Shown here: positions 37,641 to 46,704 of the stretch, in pieces
Layout: each line of letters starts with the position of its first letter
How positions within the stretch are numbered: position 1 is the stretch's first letter
DNA from: Veronia pacifica
GTDB lineage: Bacteria; Pseudomonadota; Gammaproteobacteria; Enterobacterales; Vibrionaceae
Direction of reading: 5' to 3'
NCBI RefSeq assembly: GCF_001707825.1
Contig: NZ_LYBM01000006.1
Location: forward strand, 62,001-126,000
Length of the DNA: 64,000 nt
Notes under the pieces: model-generated
Told to the model about the DNA's origin: nothing
The model's input: only the letters and a program-made list of their open reading frames with translations
Databases searched by the model: none
Program-made: the position numbers and the translations under genes

Positions 37641-38051
37641 TTACTTATTTCGGCTGGGCTCGAAGCCTTTGTAACGAGGGAGAGGGGAATCTAAATCGTC
37701 CCAGTTGGCTCTTGAGGTGATAAAGTTATGCGATTCAGGACGTTCTGTAATGTCGGTATCCAGTAATCCCAGTCTGATTCTGACACGGTTTTTGTCACTA
37801 TCATTTGAGCTAAAAATAGGTGAACCACAGTTATTACAGAAATGACGTTTTTTACCAGGTGTTTTTTCAAAAAAACGTATGTTGTCACTGCCTGATGTCA
37901 CCGTCAGCTCATTAGTGTTAACAAAACCATTAGTCGCATAGGCTGTACCAGACGACTTTCGACATTTCGAACAGTGACAGTGGATGATATTTGAAATCTC
38001 TCCAGTGATTTTCAGTGTCACTTCACCACAATAACAGCTCGCTCTGTACAT
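37641..38051 (-). CDS. GFA-family zinc protein (glutathione-dependent formaldehyde-activating-like)
   Basis: 136 residues from MYRASCYCGEV at 38051 (AAGG upstream). Zinc-binding Cys pairs are CYCGEV, CHCSKCRKSSG and CNNCGSPIF, in family order. These proteins share the fold of Gfa, which binds glutathione and formaldehyde, but most have unknown substrate. It is convergent with the RND operon, sharing the gap with its terminator. Confidence 0.9.
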   Translation of the reverse strand: MYRASCYCGEVTLKITGEISNIIHCHCSKCRKSSGTAYATNGFVNTNELTVTSGSDNIRFFEKTPGKKRHFCNNCGSPIFSSNDSDKNRVRIRLGLLDTDITERPESHNFITSRANWDDLDSPLPRYKGFEPSRNK

Positions 38052-38268
38052 AAACATTACCTTTTGTGTGCTCACTACTTGTAAGCAATCTAACAAACAC
38101 CATCAACAATAAGATTAAAATGTCTACTAAATGAGTCATTGATCGCACTGGTGGGTAAATGATGTGAAATACATGTTTTCTCGAGTTTTTGGGACGAAAA
38201 TACCCAGTCAACTGCTACGTTTAAATGGCTACACATCAATATCCGCCTTGCTTCTTGGAGGTTTCTAT

Positions 38269-38430
38269 ATGGAACTTACAGATAAAGAAGGGGATTTGGC
38301 ATACCTCGATGGGTATCTCACTCTGAAAGAAATGCTGGACATTGGAATGTTAGTCATGGTGTCTGATGCTCAGGATCAAAATGTAAAAAGTAAAGAGGCA
38401 TCGGAAAGGGAACAAGCGGACAAGGATTAG
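38269..38430 (+). CDS. Small acidic protein, first of a tandem paralogue pair
   Basis: 53 residues starting MELTDKEGDLAYLDGYL, chosen because GGAGG lies 6 bases before this ATG; longer in-frame extension upstream has no such site. The core LTLKEMLDIGMLVMVSDAQD is shared with the protein at 38630 (LTLKEMVDMGLLVVLSDAED). The C-tail is charged and variable. Cytoplasmic by composition, no membrane segment, no known family recognised. Two similar small genes with strong ribosome sites 199 bases apart support that both are expressed. Confidence 0.7.
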   Translation: MELTDKEGDLAYLDGYLTLKEMLDIGMLVMVSDAQDQNVKSKEASEREQADKD

Positions 38431-38629
38431 CCGGAATGGACTTTGCCCTCTTGGTGCTACGTGGACAAATGTGCGTTGAGAGGGCTTTCTCTGGAACAGT
38501 ATTTAGGGGGTATGAGGTTATATAAACTGATTTGTTTTGAATTCCTCTGCTTACTGTTACTTGGATCGAATAGCGATAAAAATGAATTAAATTGACCATG
38601 CTTAAAACAAGCTTTCTGGAGGACAGGTT

Positions 38630-38776
38630 ATGGAGCTTGAAAATGAAAATGGTGAAGTTATGCACCTCGCTGACGATTTGACCCTAAAAGAGATGGTAGA
38701 CATGGGGTTATTGGTGGTGCTGTCGGACGCTGAAGACGAGTCACAAAATTGCTGGGTGCCTACTGAGCCTGAGTGA
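38630..38776 (+). CDS. Small acidic protein, second of the tandem paralogue pair
   Basis: 48 residues, starting MELENENGEVMHLADD. GGAGG lies 7 bases upstream, and the stop is followed by a terminator at 38813. Aligned without gaps to the protein at 38269 the first 37 residues agree in about half their positions, with conserved ME, LTLKEM.D.G.LV..SDA.D. Function unknown; the pair behaves like a duplicated small regulatory or adaptor protein (inference). Its size makes it easy to miss in annotation. Confidence 0.7.
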   Translation: MELENENGEVMHLADDLTLKEMVDMGLLVVLSDAEDESQNCWVPTEPE

Positions 38777-38812
38777 AATTAATTCTCCACCGACCAAGTG
38801 TTTATGCAAATG

Positions 38813-38837
38813 AAAGGCCCTCTTCAGGGCTTTTTTT
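38813..38837 (+). terminator. Terminator after the small paralogue pair
   Basis: A short GC stem GCCCT / AGGGC with loop CTTC, flanked by AAAG on the 5' side, ending in a run of seven T. Confidence 0.85.
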
Positions 38838-39068
38838 ATTTTATATGCATTGAGGAAGCGTCGAAGCTTTATAGTTTCACAAGTATTCCGTACTCAGCTC
38901 AACAATTATAAAGAAATGTTGCACCAGCACTGGTGAGATACTTTTCTTTTTCATTATCATAGTGGCGCAATCTGCACGTTCAAGCTTTTGGAGTGTAAGA
39001 GCTTGCGATTCTCGCTGCAGTTGATGCAGTCATTGAGGCTATGCCTTTAAGACCAAAAGGATACATAC

Positions 39069-39719
39069 ATGAAAATGTTCGTTTTTGACCATTGCCCATA
39101 TTGCATAAGAGCAATGATGATGAATGGTCTGAAGGATATGGATATCAAGCTGGAATATTTACAGAATCATGATGTTCAGGCCAGAACAGATAAAGTCGGC
39201 GCGAATATGGTGCCCATTCTTGAGAAAGAGGATGGTAGTTACATGGCAGAAAGTCTGGATATTGTCGCTTATCTAGACGGTCTGGACGGAAACCCGGTGC
39301 TTGGTCAGGGTGATCAGTCAGAATTGATAGCTGACTGGTACAAACGTGTATATGGCGTCAGTCAGCGATTGGTTTATCCACGTTGGATGAAAGTCGATTT
39401 GCCAGAATTTGGCAGTTGGGAAGCAAAAGAATGGTTTATAAAAAATAAATCTGCTGCTATCGATATGAGTTTTGATCAAGCATTTGTGATGACAGAGAAC
39501 TACTTATCTGAGCTTAACGAGTTGCTGATGGATTTGGAGTGGATAAGGCCACCTTCAGAACGAAGTAACCAATTGAGTTATGACGACATTACATTTTTCC
39601 CAGTTCTTCGCAACTTCACAGTGATTAAGGGTGTCGTCTTTCCCGCTCGTGTCAGGCAGTATCTTGACGAGGTTGCAGCATTAACTGACATTGTGCTTTA
39701 CGACGATATTGCTGTTTAG
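39069..39719 (+). CDS. grxB: Glutaredoxin 2 (GrxB)
   Basis: 216 residues, the usual length for GrxB, a GST-like glutaredoxin. The active site CPYC is in FDHCPYCIRAMM; VPILEKEDGSYMAESLDIV (cis-Pro and Glu-Ser glutathione contacts) follows. It reduces disulfides with glutathione in the cytoplasm. The C-terminal helical domain contains DDITFFPVLRNFTVIKGV, typical for the family. Single gene; a good ribosome site (AAAGGA) precedes it. Confidence 0.95.
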   Translation: MKMFVFDHCPYCIRAMMMNGLKDMDIKLEYLQNHDVQARTDKVGANMVPILEKEDGSYMAESLDIVAYLDGLDGNPVLGQGDQSELIADWYKRVYGVSQRLVYPRWMKVDLPEFGSWEAKEWFIKNKSAAIDMSFDQAFVMTENYLSELNELLMDLEWIRPPSERSNQLSYDDITFFPVLRNFTVIKGVVFPARVRQYLDEVAALTDIVLYDDIAV

Positions 39720-40184
39720 CCCCTGTGCTAACGGGTCTGATGAAAATGCGAAGTGTCACTGCAGACATACCTTTCATCAGCCCCGTAACTGATAAAGCAC
39801 TGACTTGTGCTTACTTAAATAAAAGAACCTTGAGCCTACACGTTTTTAGCATCTCATAGTGTTTCTAACCTATTTTGCTAGCGTCTTATTTATGATTCTA
39901 TTTCCAACCCTTTTCAGTGAAGATCGAGTAATCACTCCAAAACGCTAAGCTGTTAGGAACCACTTTTACCCTCCCGTAACGAAGTGACATGCTTACTGGC
40001 TTGGCGAGTATTGCTAGTATCCAATCACGCGCCAGTTAAAAGTGTCGATACATCACCAAGCAGTTACATAAGAAATCGATAGGGACAGGTAGAGGGTGCA
40101 GTCGTTGCCCCATAATCTGATTAGTCAGCAAGTTCTGTTGGTTCATCATCGAATTTCTTTTTTCTACGCTCACAAGGATGCAAT
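39720..40184. other. Intergenic region after grxB
   Basis: 465 bases. A long-loop inverted repeat (39733-39783; CTGATGAAA with TTTCATCAG) may end the grxB transcript but lacks a T-run. Otherwise nothing is recognised. Confidence 0.45.
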
Positions 40185-40370
40185 ATGACGATTTCACTTG
40201 ATTACTTTTGTTGTGAACTACAAGCAGATATCGATGTTCTTAAGCAAGCTATTGAAATACTGGATCATGAAGAGGAGCTTGATAGCAGCAAACGTGACAA
40301 AGCAGTGAGTCTTATCATTGCTCGAATCAACAAACTTGAGGTTCGTGAGCGTTTGCTAAGGAATTACTGA
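40185..40370 (+). CDS. Small hypothetical protein, helical
   Basis: 61 residues; AAGGA is 7 bases before the ATG. The sequence (LQADIDVLKQAIEILDHEEE, then ARINKLEVRERLL) is charged with regular Leu/Ile spacing, suggesting a helical hairpin or coiled coil. No signal peptide or membrane segment. No family recognised. Kept because of the ribosome site and protein-like composition. Confidence 0.5.
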   Translation: MTISLDYFCCELQADIDVLKQAIEILDHEEELDSSKRDKAVSLIIARINKLEVRERLLRNY

Positions 40371-40721
40371 CTATGAACTTCAATCGACTGAGCACTGACT
40401 TGCTCTACAAAGATACAAAATAACTATTTATCACCCTCAGAACACTGTCTCGTCTAGGTATGGGTAAAAATGAAATTCTCCTCTAACAGGTAAAGGTATC
40501 TTGCCGGATACCATTTGCTATTCTTTAACTCATTATATTAACTCAGTTTATCGATTATTTAATCATCGAAAAGTTATCACTTCTTCAACAGCGTCATTCA
40601 CGATTTCTTACTCAGGTCATCCTCATCTTTAAAATTCTACGCAAGCAATTGCAAAATTAACTCAGTCTATATACTGTATATAATAACAGTATATAAGTGT
40701 TATTCAGACTGGGAGGTCACC
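40371..40721. other. Intergenic region with the LexA-type operator
   Basis: 351 bases; only the promoter and LexA-like box upstream of the zinc-ribbon gene are recognised. Confidence 0.6.
40672..40693 (+). promoter_or_regulatory. LexA-type SOS box overlapping a -10 element
   Basis: TACTGTATATAATAACAG followed by TATA contains CTGT-N8-ACAG (40674-40689), essentially the E. coli LexA consensus with its A/T-rich centre and flanking TA. A TATAAT at 40679-40684 lies inside it and TTAACT at 40657-40662 is a possible -35 (spacing 16). LexA bound here would block the promoter of the gene starting at 40722. Confidence 0.85.
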
Positions 40722-41042
40722 GTGCAATACAGAAAGCCAATAACCTGTGAGCTGGTCGAGTTTCGTTGTGATGAATGTAAAAAAGGAGTGCTCCGAGTCA
40801 TTTCGGATAAGCCCATCATTCATTCAGGAGGGATAAAGCAATGGCCTCACAGGTGTAGCCACTGTCAGGCTGAAGGATGCATGACTTATCCTTTTCCGTT
40901 GCTACGGTATATGGGTGAGGAATTTGTACTGGCAAAACATGTCAGAGCAATGACATCGTATTCGGGCATTGAAGGTATCGATAAACCTCTTCATGATGAG
41001 CAGATAAATGCTCTTACCAGCAGTGTTTCTGAAGCTACCTGA
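40722..41042 (+). CDS. Small zinc-ribbon-like protein, probable SOS gene
   Basis: 106 residues starting at GTG, with GGGAGG 5 bases upstream. Two CxxC pairs, FRCDECKKG (about residue 15) and HRCSHCQAEG (about 44), would bind one zinc. The rest is not recognised. The near-consensus LexA box 33-50 bases upstream makes it a likely DNA-damage-induced gene (inference from the operator). Cytoplasmic, no leader. Function unknown; could be a DNA-binding or protein-interaction zinc ribbon. Confidence 0.75.
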   Translation: MQYRKPITCELVEFRCDECKKGVLRVISDKPIIHSGGIKQWPHRCSHCQAEGCMTYPFPLLRYMGEEFVLAKHVRAMTSYSGIEGIDKPLHDEQINALTSSVSEAT

Positions 41043-41155
41043 TGGTGACTACTTAACTGAAACCTGAGCCTTGAATTTGCTTAAGGATGAAGTGAACGTG
41101 TTAACTTTAGATATAGATATAGATTCAGCAGGTGCAGATGAGTGTCATCTAGAAA

Positions 41156-41722
41156 TCAAACGACAAAATCGAATCGAGAAGTCCAACGTTTCTCATCTAT
41201 TTTTTCAACAGAGAGTCGAAGTCGGGGTTTTGTGTCAAAATGCTCCACAGATTTTACGGGCAAATAGAGTTGGGTTGTCAGGCGCTCCTTGCCTTGAGAC
41301 CAAATTTTGACATGTATATGTGGAGGTCTTCCGGGATAAGGATATGGATAAATAGTGTCAAAACGAAACTTTCCAGAATCATCTGTCAGGCAAGAACCGG
41401 CACCAGAGAAAGAGGGATCAAATTGCTCATTTCCAGGTTGTCGCTGGTGGTTATAAATGCCTTGAGCATCGCACTGCCAGATCTCAACTCGTGCATTTGA
41501 GAGCGGTCTTCCAAAGGTGTCTGACACAGCCCCAGTCAGTTGCATCTCTTCGCCCATAATATTCTCATTATTTAAAATCAAGTTACTGTTTTCCGGAATA
41601 TTACCCGAGGGGTAAAAGGGGCCTTCAGCTTGTTGTGGCGTCAATGACTTTCGCGTGCTGGCCCATATAACGGGCAGAGACATTACCCCTAGCGCGCCCA
41701 GAAATATCCTGCGTTTCATCAT
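41156..41722 (-). CDS. Exported intradiol ring-cleavage dioxygenase-like protein
   Basis: 188 residues. The leader MMKRRIFLGALGVMSLP with the RRxFLG motif suggests Tat export. The rest is the beta-subunit-like fold of protocatechuate 3,4-dioxygenases: AEGPFYPSGN, DTFGRPLSNARVEIWQCDA, GIYNHQ (first Tyr), and YPYPGRPPHIHVK (second Tyr and two His), the four non-haem iron ligands. The substrate is not known; the exported short family is distinct from cytoplasmic catabolic enzymes. No aromatic pathway genes adjoin. Confidence 0.85.
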   Translation of the reverse strand: MMKRRIFLGALGVMSLPVIWASTRKSLTPQQAEGPFYPSGNIPENSNLILNNENIMGEEMQLTGAVSDTFGRPLSNARVEIWQCDAQGIYNHQRQPGNEQFDPSFSGAGSCLTDDSGKFRFDTIYPYPYPGRPPHIHVKIWSQGKERLTTQLYLPVKSVEHFDTKPRLRLSVEKIDEKRWTSRFDFVV

Positions 41723-41963
41723 CTCCTCCTTTGTCTTTGCTTAAGCAAGAAGCATGTATTTTTAGCTACCAGTTACGATCCTTACAAGTTCTCATGTCAG
41801 TTTCATCATCATAATATGCGTGCTTGCACCGCGTTTATAACAAACATTATCAGTTCGTGAAACGTGAACTGCGACCTTAATTCAATCTCAGTCCTGCTTG
41901 TTTTGTGTACAGGTGGATTTATTGATAAATAGAAGATGTCAGACCACGAAGGAGGTATTGATA

Positions 41964-42134
41964 ATGGAGATCGTTTGCAGAGGGTTAGTCGTGGCCGGTG
42001 TAGCCGGCATTCTGCTCAGCGTATTTACCCATGTATTTCCTTCCCCTTGGGTACCAGTATTTGTTTTCTTTCTGGTTCTTGGGTGGGGAATGAGAGAGGA
42101 GCCAGTTAGGGCTCAATATGGTAAGGCTCTGTAA
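41964..42134 (+). CDS. Small membrane protein
   Basis: 56 residues, MEIVCRGLVVAGVAGILLS and on, with AAGGAGG 8 bases upstream of the ATG; a longer in-frame version lacks a site. Two hydrophobic segments (about 6-22 and 28-45) around a Pro-rich turn (FPSPWVPV), then a charged tail. Inner-membrane by appearance. No family recognised. A terminator follows. Confidence 0.6.
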   Translation: MEIVCRGLVVAGVAGILLSVFTHVFPSPWVPVFVFFLVLGWGMREEPVRAQYGKAL

Positions 42135-42150
42135 CGCCTTATTGTATCGG

Positions 42151-42176
42151 AATGGCCCTGTAAAACGGGGCCATTT
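42151..42176 (+). terminator. Hairpin terminator after the small membrane protein
   Basis: A 10-bp stem AATGGCCCTG / CGGGGCCATT with a 5-base loop; a short TTGTCT follows. Confidence 0.65.
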
Positions 42177-42189
42177 GTCTACAGTGTCA

Positions 42190-42756
42190 TTACATATTAA
42201 GAAGCGGTTTTTTTTCCATTTCTTTGGCAATATATTCATCAATAGGTACATCGAATGTGTTGAGTATGTAGCCAAGTGACGAATAAAAACCCACTGTTGC
42301 GATAACGTCCAATATGCCTTCTTTGCCAACAAGTTCAAAAAGCTGACTTGCCGTATTTTCAGACAGCTTTTTGTCAGAAAATAGCTCGTCAACAGCTGTC
42401 GCAAGAATCCGGTCTTCTTCAAGCATTCTACTGGGATCCTCTTTGAGCGATGCAATTCGGCTGTCACTCATACCGCAAATTCTTGCCCTGGAAACATGAT
42501 GACTCCATTCGTATTCAGACAGTAAGTTAACGCCCGCTCTCAGTATTACGACTTCACTCCTTTGAGTTCCTAGAGCGTTTTTAACTACAATATGCTCTCT
42601 GAGATTAGACCAAGCTGTCAGAAGATTGGGGTGATGCGCCATTGTTCGATAAACATTGAGCTTTCCAGCGAAGCACGGTAAGAGCGACTCTATTTCTGCT
42701 GGCCATTCTTCATCTGAGATAGGTGAAAGAAGTTCTGATATTCGGTCTTTTTGCAT
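42190..42756 (-). CDS. Carboxymuconolactone decarboxylase (AhpD-like) family protein
   Basis: 188 all-helical residues. The family block is visible as GKLNVYRTMAHHPNLLTAW, RSEVVILRAGVNLLSEYEWS and HHVSRARICGMSDSRI. The AhpD CxxC is absent, so a peroxidase-partner role is unlikely; the EYEW-HH pattern is that of CMD proteins of unknown substrate. Cytoplasmic, single gene. Confidence 0.85.
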   Translation of the reverse strand: MQKDRISELLSPISDEEWPAEIESLLPCFAGKLNVYRTMAHHPNLLTAWSNLREHIVVKNALGTQRSEVVILRAGVNLLSEYEWSHHVSRARICGMSDSRIASLKEDPSRMLEEDRILATAVDELFSDKKLSENTASQLFELVGKEGILDVIATVGFYSSLGYILNTFDVPIDEYIAKEMEKKPLLNM

Positions 42757-43287
42757 TTATTATTCCTTTGTACAGAAAACATATTCCTTTTGCCCCTATT
42801 TCTTGACAAATTAAATATATCAAACGGTAGAGTAAAAAGCATTTATTACACTAAGTATAGTGAAGAATAATGACGAATATTATCTGCTTATTTAAATTTC
42901 AAATATGATAATCATTCAATAAAAAAAGTGCGACATGTTATCTGAAGGTTTTCATCTCAAATATGCATTGAGTATTTCATTTATGATAAGAACTCTAAAT
43001 GTTTTTTAATCAGTAACCAAAGATAAATATTAATTAAAGGTATTATTATTAATGTGCTTTTTAAATAATCATGAATTAAATAAAAATCTATATTTATTTT
43101 AGTGTGTTGTTATTATCTTTTGATTATTGCATATAAAAATGTCCACTCCTCGGACATATATATGTTTGAACATTTTGCGTAGTCAGCTGAAACATTCGAG
43201 ATGAAATGAGTATTTACAGCCTGAAATTGACCCTGCTGAGGTCAGAATGCCTCATTGATTGATGTAGTGGTATGGAATCATTAATTT
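42757..43287. other. A/T-rich intergenic region
   Basis: 531 bases, very A/T-rich. No gene, operator or terminator is recognised. Confidence 0.5.
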
Positions 43288-43704
43288 CTAAAACCCCTTG
43301 ACCTTTCCTCGTAGTGACTTTGTTTTACCACGTTGTGTCTTCGAGTCTACCCTGCGTTTTTGTGACGACCTAGTAGGTTTGGTTGCATGACGTGCTTTCT
43401 GAACTCGGGTTGCATTTGTGATCAAATCGTACAAACGCTGGCAAGCATCCAGTCTATTTTTTTCCTGAGTTCGATATTGTTGGGCTTTGATAACAATGAT
43501 CCCATCTTTGTTTATTCGGCTATCTTTCAACGCTAACAGACGCGTTTTGTAAAATTCTGGTAGTGAAGAGTTTTTGACATCAAACCTCAGGTGAATGGCC
43601 GATGAGACCTTGTTGACATTTTGTCCACCTGAGCCTTGAGCTCTAATGGCAGAAAAATGCAATTCGTCCTCTGGAATGGTGACATTTCTAGAAATAACTA
43701 TCAT
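43288..43704 (-). CDS. arfB: Alternative ribosome-rescue factor ArfB (YaeJ)
   Basis: 138 residues. A release-factor domain with GSGGQNVNKVSSAIHLRFD, which holds the GGQ peptide-release loop, but no codon-reading domain, and a basic tail (KARHATKPTRSSQKRRVDSK) that enters the empty mRNA channel of stalled ribosomes. Start taken at 43704 (MIVISRNVTIP), as in E. coli YaeJ, rather than the ATG 12 bases earlier. No strong ribosome site is seen at either. Confidence 0.93.
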   Translation of the reverse strand: MIVISRNVTIPEDELHFSAIRAQGSGGQNVNKVSSAIHLRFDVKNSSLPEFYKTRLLALKDSRINKDGIIVIKAQQYRTQEKNRLDACQRLYDLITNATRVQKARHATKPTRSSQKRRVDSKTQRGKTKSLRGKVKGF

Positions 43705-44075
43705 ATTTTTTGTCATGCTTAAAGTTCAGTACTCGTACATTTTGCATGATTGAACTTGATAATTTCAAGTTGTTTGCGGGGTCTCAGTAACTTAAAGCTC
43801 TTGAATGGTGTAAAAAGTGTCTCTGTAAGGTCACCCCGGTAGACATCCACTTATAGCGTATGCAGGTTGAGTCAAAGAGAGTGAGATGTCACAAACTTAA
43901 ATATAGATAGGCTTTGCATTGTGACAATCTTTAGAGATAGGCGGCATAAATATTGATATATGCCATTGTTATTTATAACAGGGTCGCATTTCTAATTTTC
44001 ATAGTATTATTAATATGCATAAATAGATATGGTTATCAGCGAGGTTTACTCAACCACACCTCACACCTACGCTTC

Positions 44076-44117
44076 AAACCCAATATTCCTTTTCGCTTGG
44101 AATATTGGGTTTTTTTA
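44076..44117 (+). terminator. Orphan intrinsic terminator (possible small RNA end)
   Basis: A perfect 14-bp stem AAACCCAATATTCC / GGAATATTGGGTTT with a 9-base loop, followed by a run of T. On the minus strand it has no T-run. No plus-strand gene lies upstream for more than 900 bases. Confidence 0.85.
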
Positions 44118-44546
44118 TTTATAACACATATCATAATTCGTTTATGAAAAATAAGTTCTATAAGAATTAACTTTGATTAAAATATGTTATTGAATATTTT
44201 AGAGTTCTTCGGTTATTTAGATAAGCTTAAAAATTGAAAGGTTATACTGTGCATTATTAACTAGTGCGATTGGAACACTACTTTATCACCACACATTAAG
44301 AATATGCCATATTAAATGTAGTAATAATGAATTTAATTAACTAATTTTTCGGATGTTGGAAATATTTTGGCATCACAAATATGTTAATTTTTAATTATTA
44401 CTGTATCGTTTTTTAGAATAAAAATGGGGGTTAGATAAAGAGAATGATTGACTATGCTATGCAAATGCACTTTATTTTTCACGGTAGGAACAGTATCAGT
44501 TTCCAACATGTGAGTTGGATGAGTACTTTTAGATTGCTTTAAAGTG

Positions 44547-44578
44547 ACAAAAATAATGCCGGAACTCAGCCCCGGCAA
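44547..44578 (-). terminator. Terminator of the GNAT gene
   Basis: On the minus strand the stem TGCCGG / CCGGCA with an inner loop is followed by TTATTTTTG. Confidence 0.65.
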
Positions 44579-44624
44579 TGTATGTAGTAAGAGGTTTAGT
44601 CGTTCGGTTTTATCATTTCTTTTC

Positions 44625-45119
44625 TTAGTCTCGGTTTATCACTCGAGCCAGCATTAACATATCGACATACTCACCGTTACGGAATAATGCTGTCTGCTTT
44701 TGACCTTCCACGACAAAACCGGAGTCTTCCAGTAATTTGACGATATCTTCGGCATCTGCAGGAACATCCACCTCGAGACGTAAAATGTTCAACCAGTTAT
44801 CACTCTGGTCGGTGAGAACCTGAACCAGCCTGTGACCAATTCCCTGTTTGCGAGCCGACTCATCAACTGCTATCACGAAGGTGGCAGTGTGCTTGGTACG
44901 TGGCATTGAGTTTAAAAAGATACCAAGGTGCCCATTAGGCACGTCCTTATCATCACAGTGAGTAAGATGGACCTGATATTCTGAGTGGAGATCTATAGTG
45001 CCGTAAAACATCTCAAAAGACACTGTTGGTAAATATTTGCTGCTTGCTACCACAGTTGGTGATGTGTAGATACTGTACAGAACTGCCAGATCTTGCTTTT
45101 CAGTGATCCTTATAATCAT
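44625..45119 (-). CDS. GNAT-family N-acetyltransferase
   Basis: 164 residues. The acetyl-CoA site is in FVIAVDESARKQGIGHRLVQ (RKQGIG), and the C-terminal strand GFVVEGQKQTALFRNGEYVD is typical of the branch related to PhnO/YhhY-type acetyltransferases. Cytoplasmic, substrate unknown. Single gene between a long leftward gap and alkA. Confidence 0.9.
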   Translation of the reverse strand: MIIRITEKQDLAVLYSIYTSPTVVASSKYLPTVSFEMFYGTIDLHSEYQVHLTHCDDKDVPNGHLGIFLNSMPRTKHTATFVIAVDESARKQGIGHRLVQVLTDQSDNWLNILRLEVDVPADAEDIVKLLEDSGFVVEGQKQTALFRNGEYVDMLMLARVINRD

Positions 45120-45411
45120 AAAAGAGTCCCTACTATAATTTTGAAGTTTTCTTTTCCGTTGGCGTTATTTGCTTTGTTTTAGTCGTTTTAGAACGCCTTC
45201 GGTTCAGTTGATAATTGATATCACTAACTATAGTTGCTAATCAGCGTAAGCAAAGATAACCCAGGCTTTAAATGTTATGGTAAGAATTATGGTGTAGCAA
45301 ATGTGTTTCTGTATGTATTACAGAGCATTACCTCAAATCGATACAAAAATATTGATTGTGAGTCAGATTTTTCTGATTAGGCGACTGAATAAGAGTATTT
45401 GTTCTTTATCA

Positions 45412-46302
45412 TCAAAAGCTTTTGTCTTTATCTACTGCCCAAAGATGCGCTGCAACCAATGCCCGCCATGGAGTAAACTGTTTAAGCCAGTCTTTAGTGA
45501 ATTTTGCATCCGGTTTGTTTTCTAATCCGAGGAGCTTTTGTAAGTTTCTTCTTACTGCCACATCACCGTCGAGTGAACCATCGAGCCCGCTAAAACCTCT
45601 GAGCAAGGTATAGTTGACCGTCCAAGGGCCTATTCCTTTAACAGCCAGCAATGTCTTTTCTATGTTTTCGACATCCACTCTTTCAGTGCTGTGGGGAAAG
45701 TGACAGAAATTAGAACGTGCCAGCCGTTTAATTGTTGATGCCTTGGTGGTCGAAAAACCTGACTGCCGCAATTGTTGATCAGACATTGCGGCAACGGTTT
45801 CTGGATCGGGATAGCACCATAGACCAGAACTGTGCCTTTTATCTGCTACGAGGATTAATCGTCGCCTGATAGATACTGCTGCCTCTACACTGATTTGTTG
45901 TCCAATTACAGCCCATGTTATTGCCTCCCAAGGTGAAATTGATTGGGGTATTCGAAGTCCTGCATTTTTCTCAATCAAGATTCCAATCTCAGGATGATCA
46001 CAATACTGAGTCTCGAAAATGACTACAGGCTGCTTTAGAGCCAGTAACCGCTCAGCAGTATCCATTAACGTATGTTTATCAGGTAGGCTACCATCTGCTT
46101 CGAATTCAACGGTGAGTGCAGTATCTGTCCTGCGCATCGAAATCTTAACCGGAACGCCCTCGATGAGTGTTGCTTTCTCGATCAGGTTGTTGTCAGTCCT
46201 TTCTGCTATTTGCTGTTTATCGCGCTGATAAAAAGTGAGGAAATCCTGCCAGCGATAACCCGCTGGGATTGGAAACGCTATTTGGAAATGACTCTCAGCC
46301 AT
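45412..46302 (-). CDS. alkA: DNA-3-methyladenine glycosylase II (AlkA)
   Basis: 296 residues. Base-excision repair enzyme removing alkylated purines. The helix-hairpin-helix-GPD core is LLAVKGIGPWTVNYTLLRGF then GSLDGDVAVRR, the Asp being catalytic. The N-terminal AlkA domain starts FQIAFPIPAGYRWQDFLTFY. Start at 46302 with GGGAAAGAG upstream. The E. coli gene is fused to or controlled by Ada; no ada here. Confidence 0.92.
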   Translation of the reverse strand: MAESHFQIAFPIPAGYRWQDFLTFYQRDKQQIAERTDNNLIEKATLIEGVPVKISMRRTDTALTVEFEADGSLPDKHTLMDTAERLLALKQPVVIFETQYCDHPEIGILIEKNAGLRIPQSISPWEAITWAVIGQQISVEAAVSIRRRLILVADKRHSSGLWCYPDPETVAAMSDQQLRQSGFSTTKASTIKRLARSNFCHFPHSTERVDVENIEKTLLAVKGIGPWTVNYTLLRGFSGLDGSLDGDVAVRRNLQKLLGLENKPDAKFTKDWLKQFTPWRALVAAHLWAVDKDKSF

Positions 46303-46704
46303 CACTCTTTCCCACCAGTATCTGTTAATAATAAAACTCAGAAAAATGAGTTTTCATTGTGATTGCTTAAATAATTCCTCATATTAAACTACTTAAAAAT
46401 AAGTGTGGGTATTTGGTGTAAGGCAATTACTTGCAACTACATATGATTTACGAGGTATATAACTTTTTACTTAGCTATATACATTACCATAACGCACTAT
46501 AACTATATATTTTGAACCATTTTATAATAAGCAACAAAGGATAAAAAACTAAACAAAGAATAAACCGAACCTTGGCAAAGTAAAAAATAGCCCAACCACA
46601 AAAAATACTCTCAGATTTTCATGTATCGAGCTGTTTACCCTTCATCAGATAACTATCGTAAATGACTAGAGAGGGTTATTTACGCTGGGGTTGATTAGCT
46701 CTCC
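46303..46704. other. Intergenic region, A/T-rich
   Basis: 402 bases, holding the alkA promoter; nothing else recognised. A transcript of the two-component genes would end near 46700. Confidence 0.45.

Larger units (their letters stand above)
43705..44624. other. Long intergenic region with an orphan terminator
   Basis: 920 bases between arfB and a GNAT gene, no gene recognised. It holds a perfect terminator for the plus strand at 44076-44117, whose upstream transcript is unknown, and the GNAT terminator at 44547-44578. A 64-codon frame across the first hairpin is not accepted. Confidence 0.55.

Noticed and set aside
43953-44147. 64-codon frame rich in hydrophobic residues
   Set aside because: It runs through a perfect intrinsic terminator hairpin, so it cannot be translated normally.
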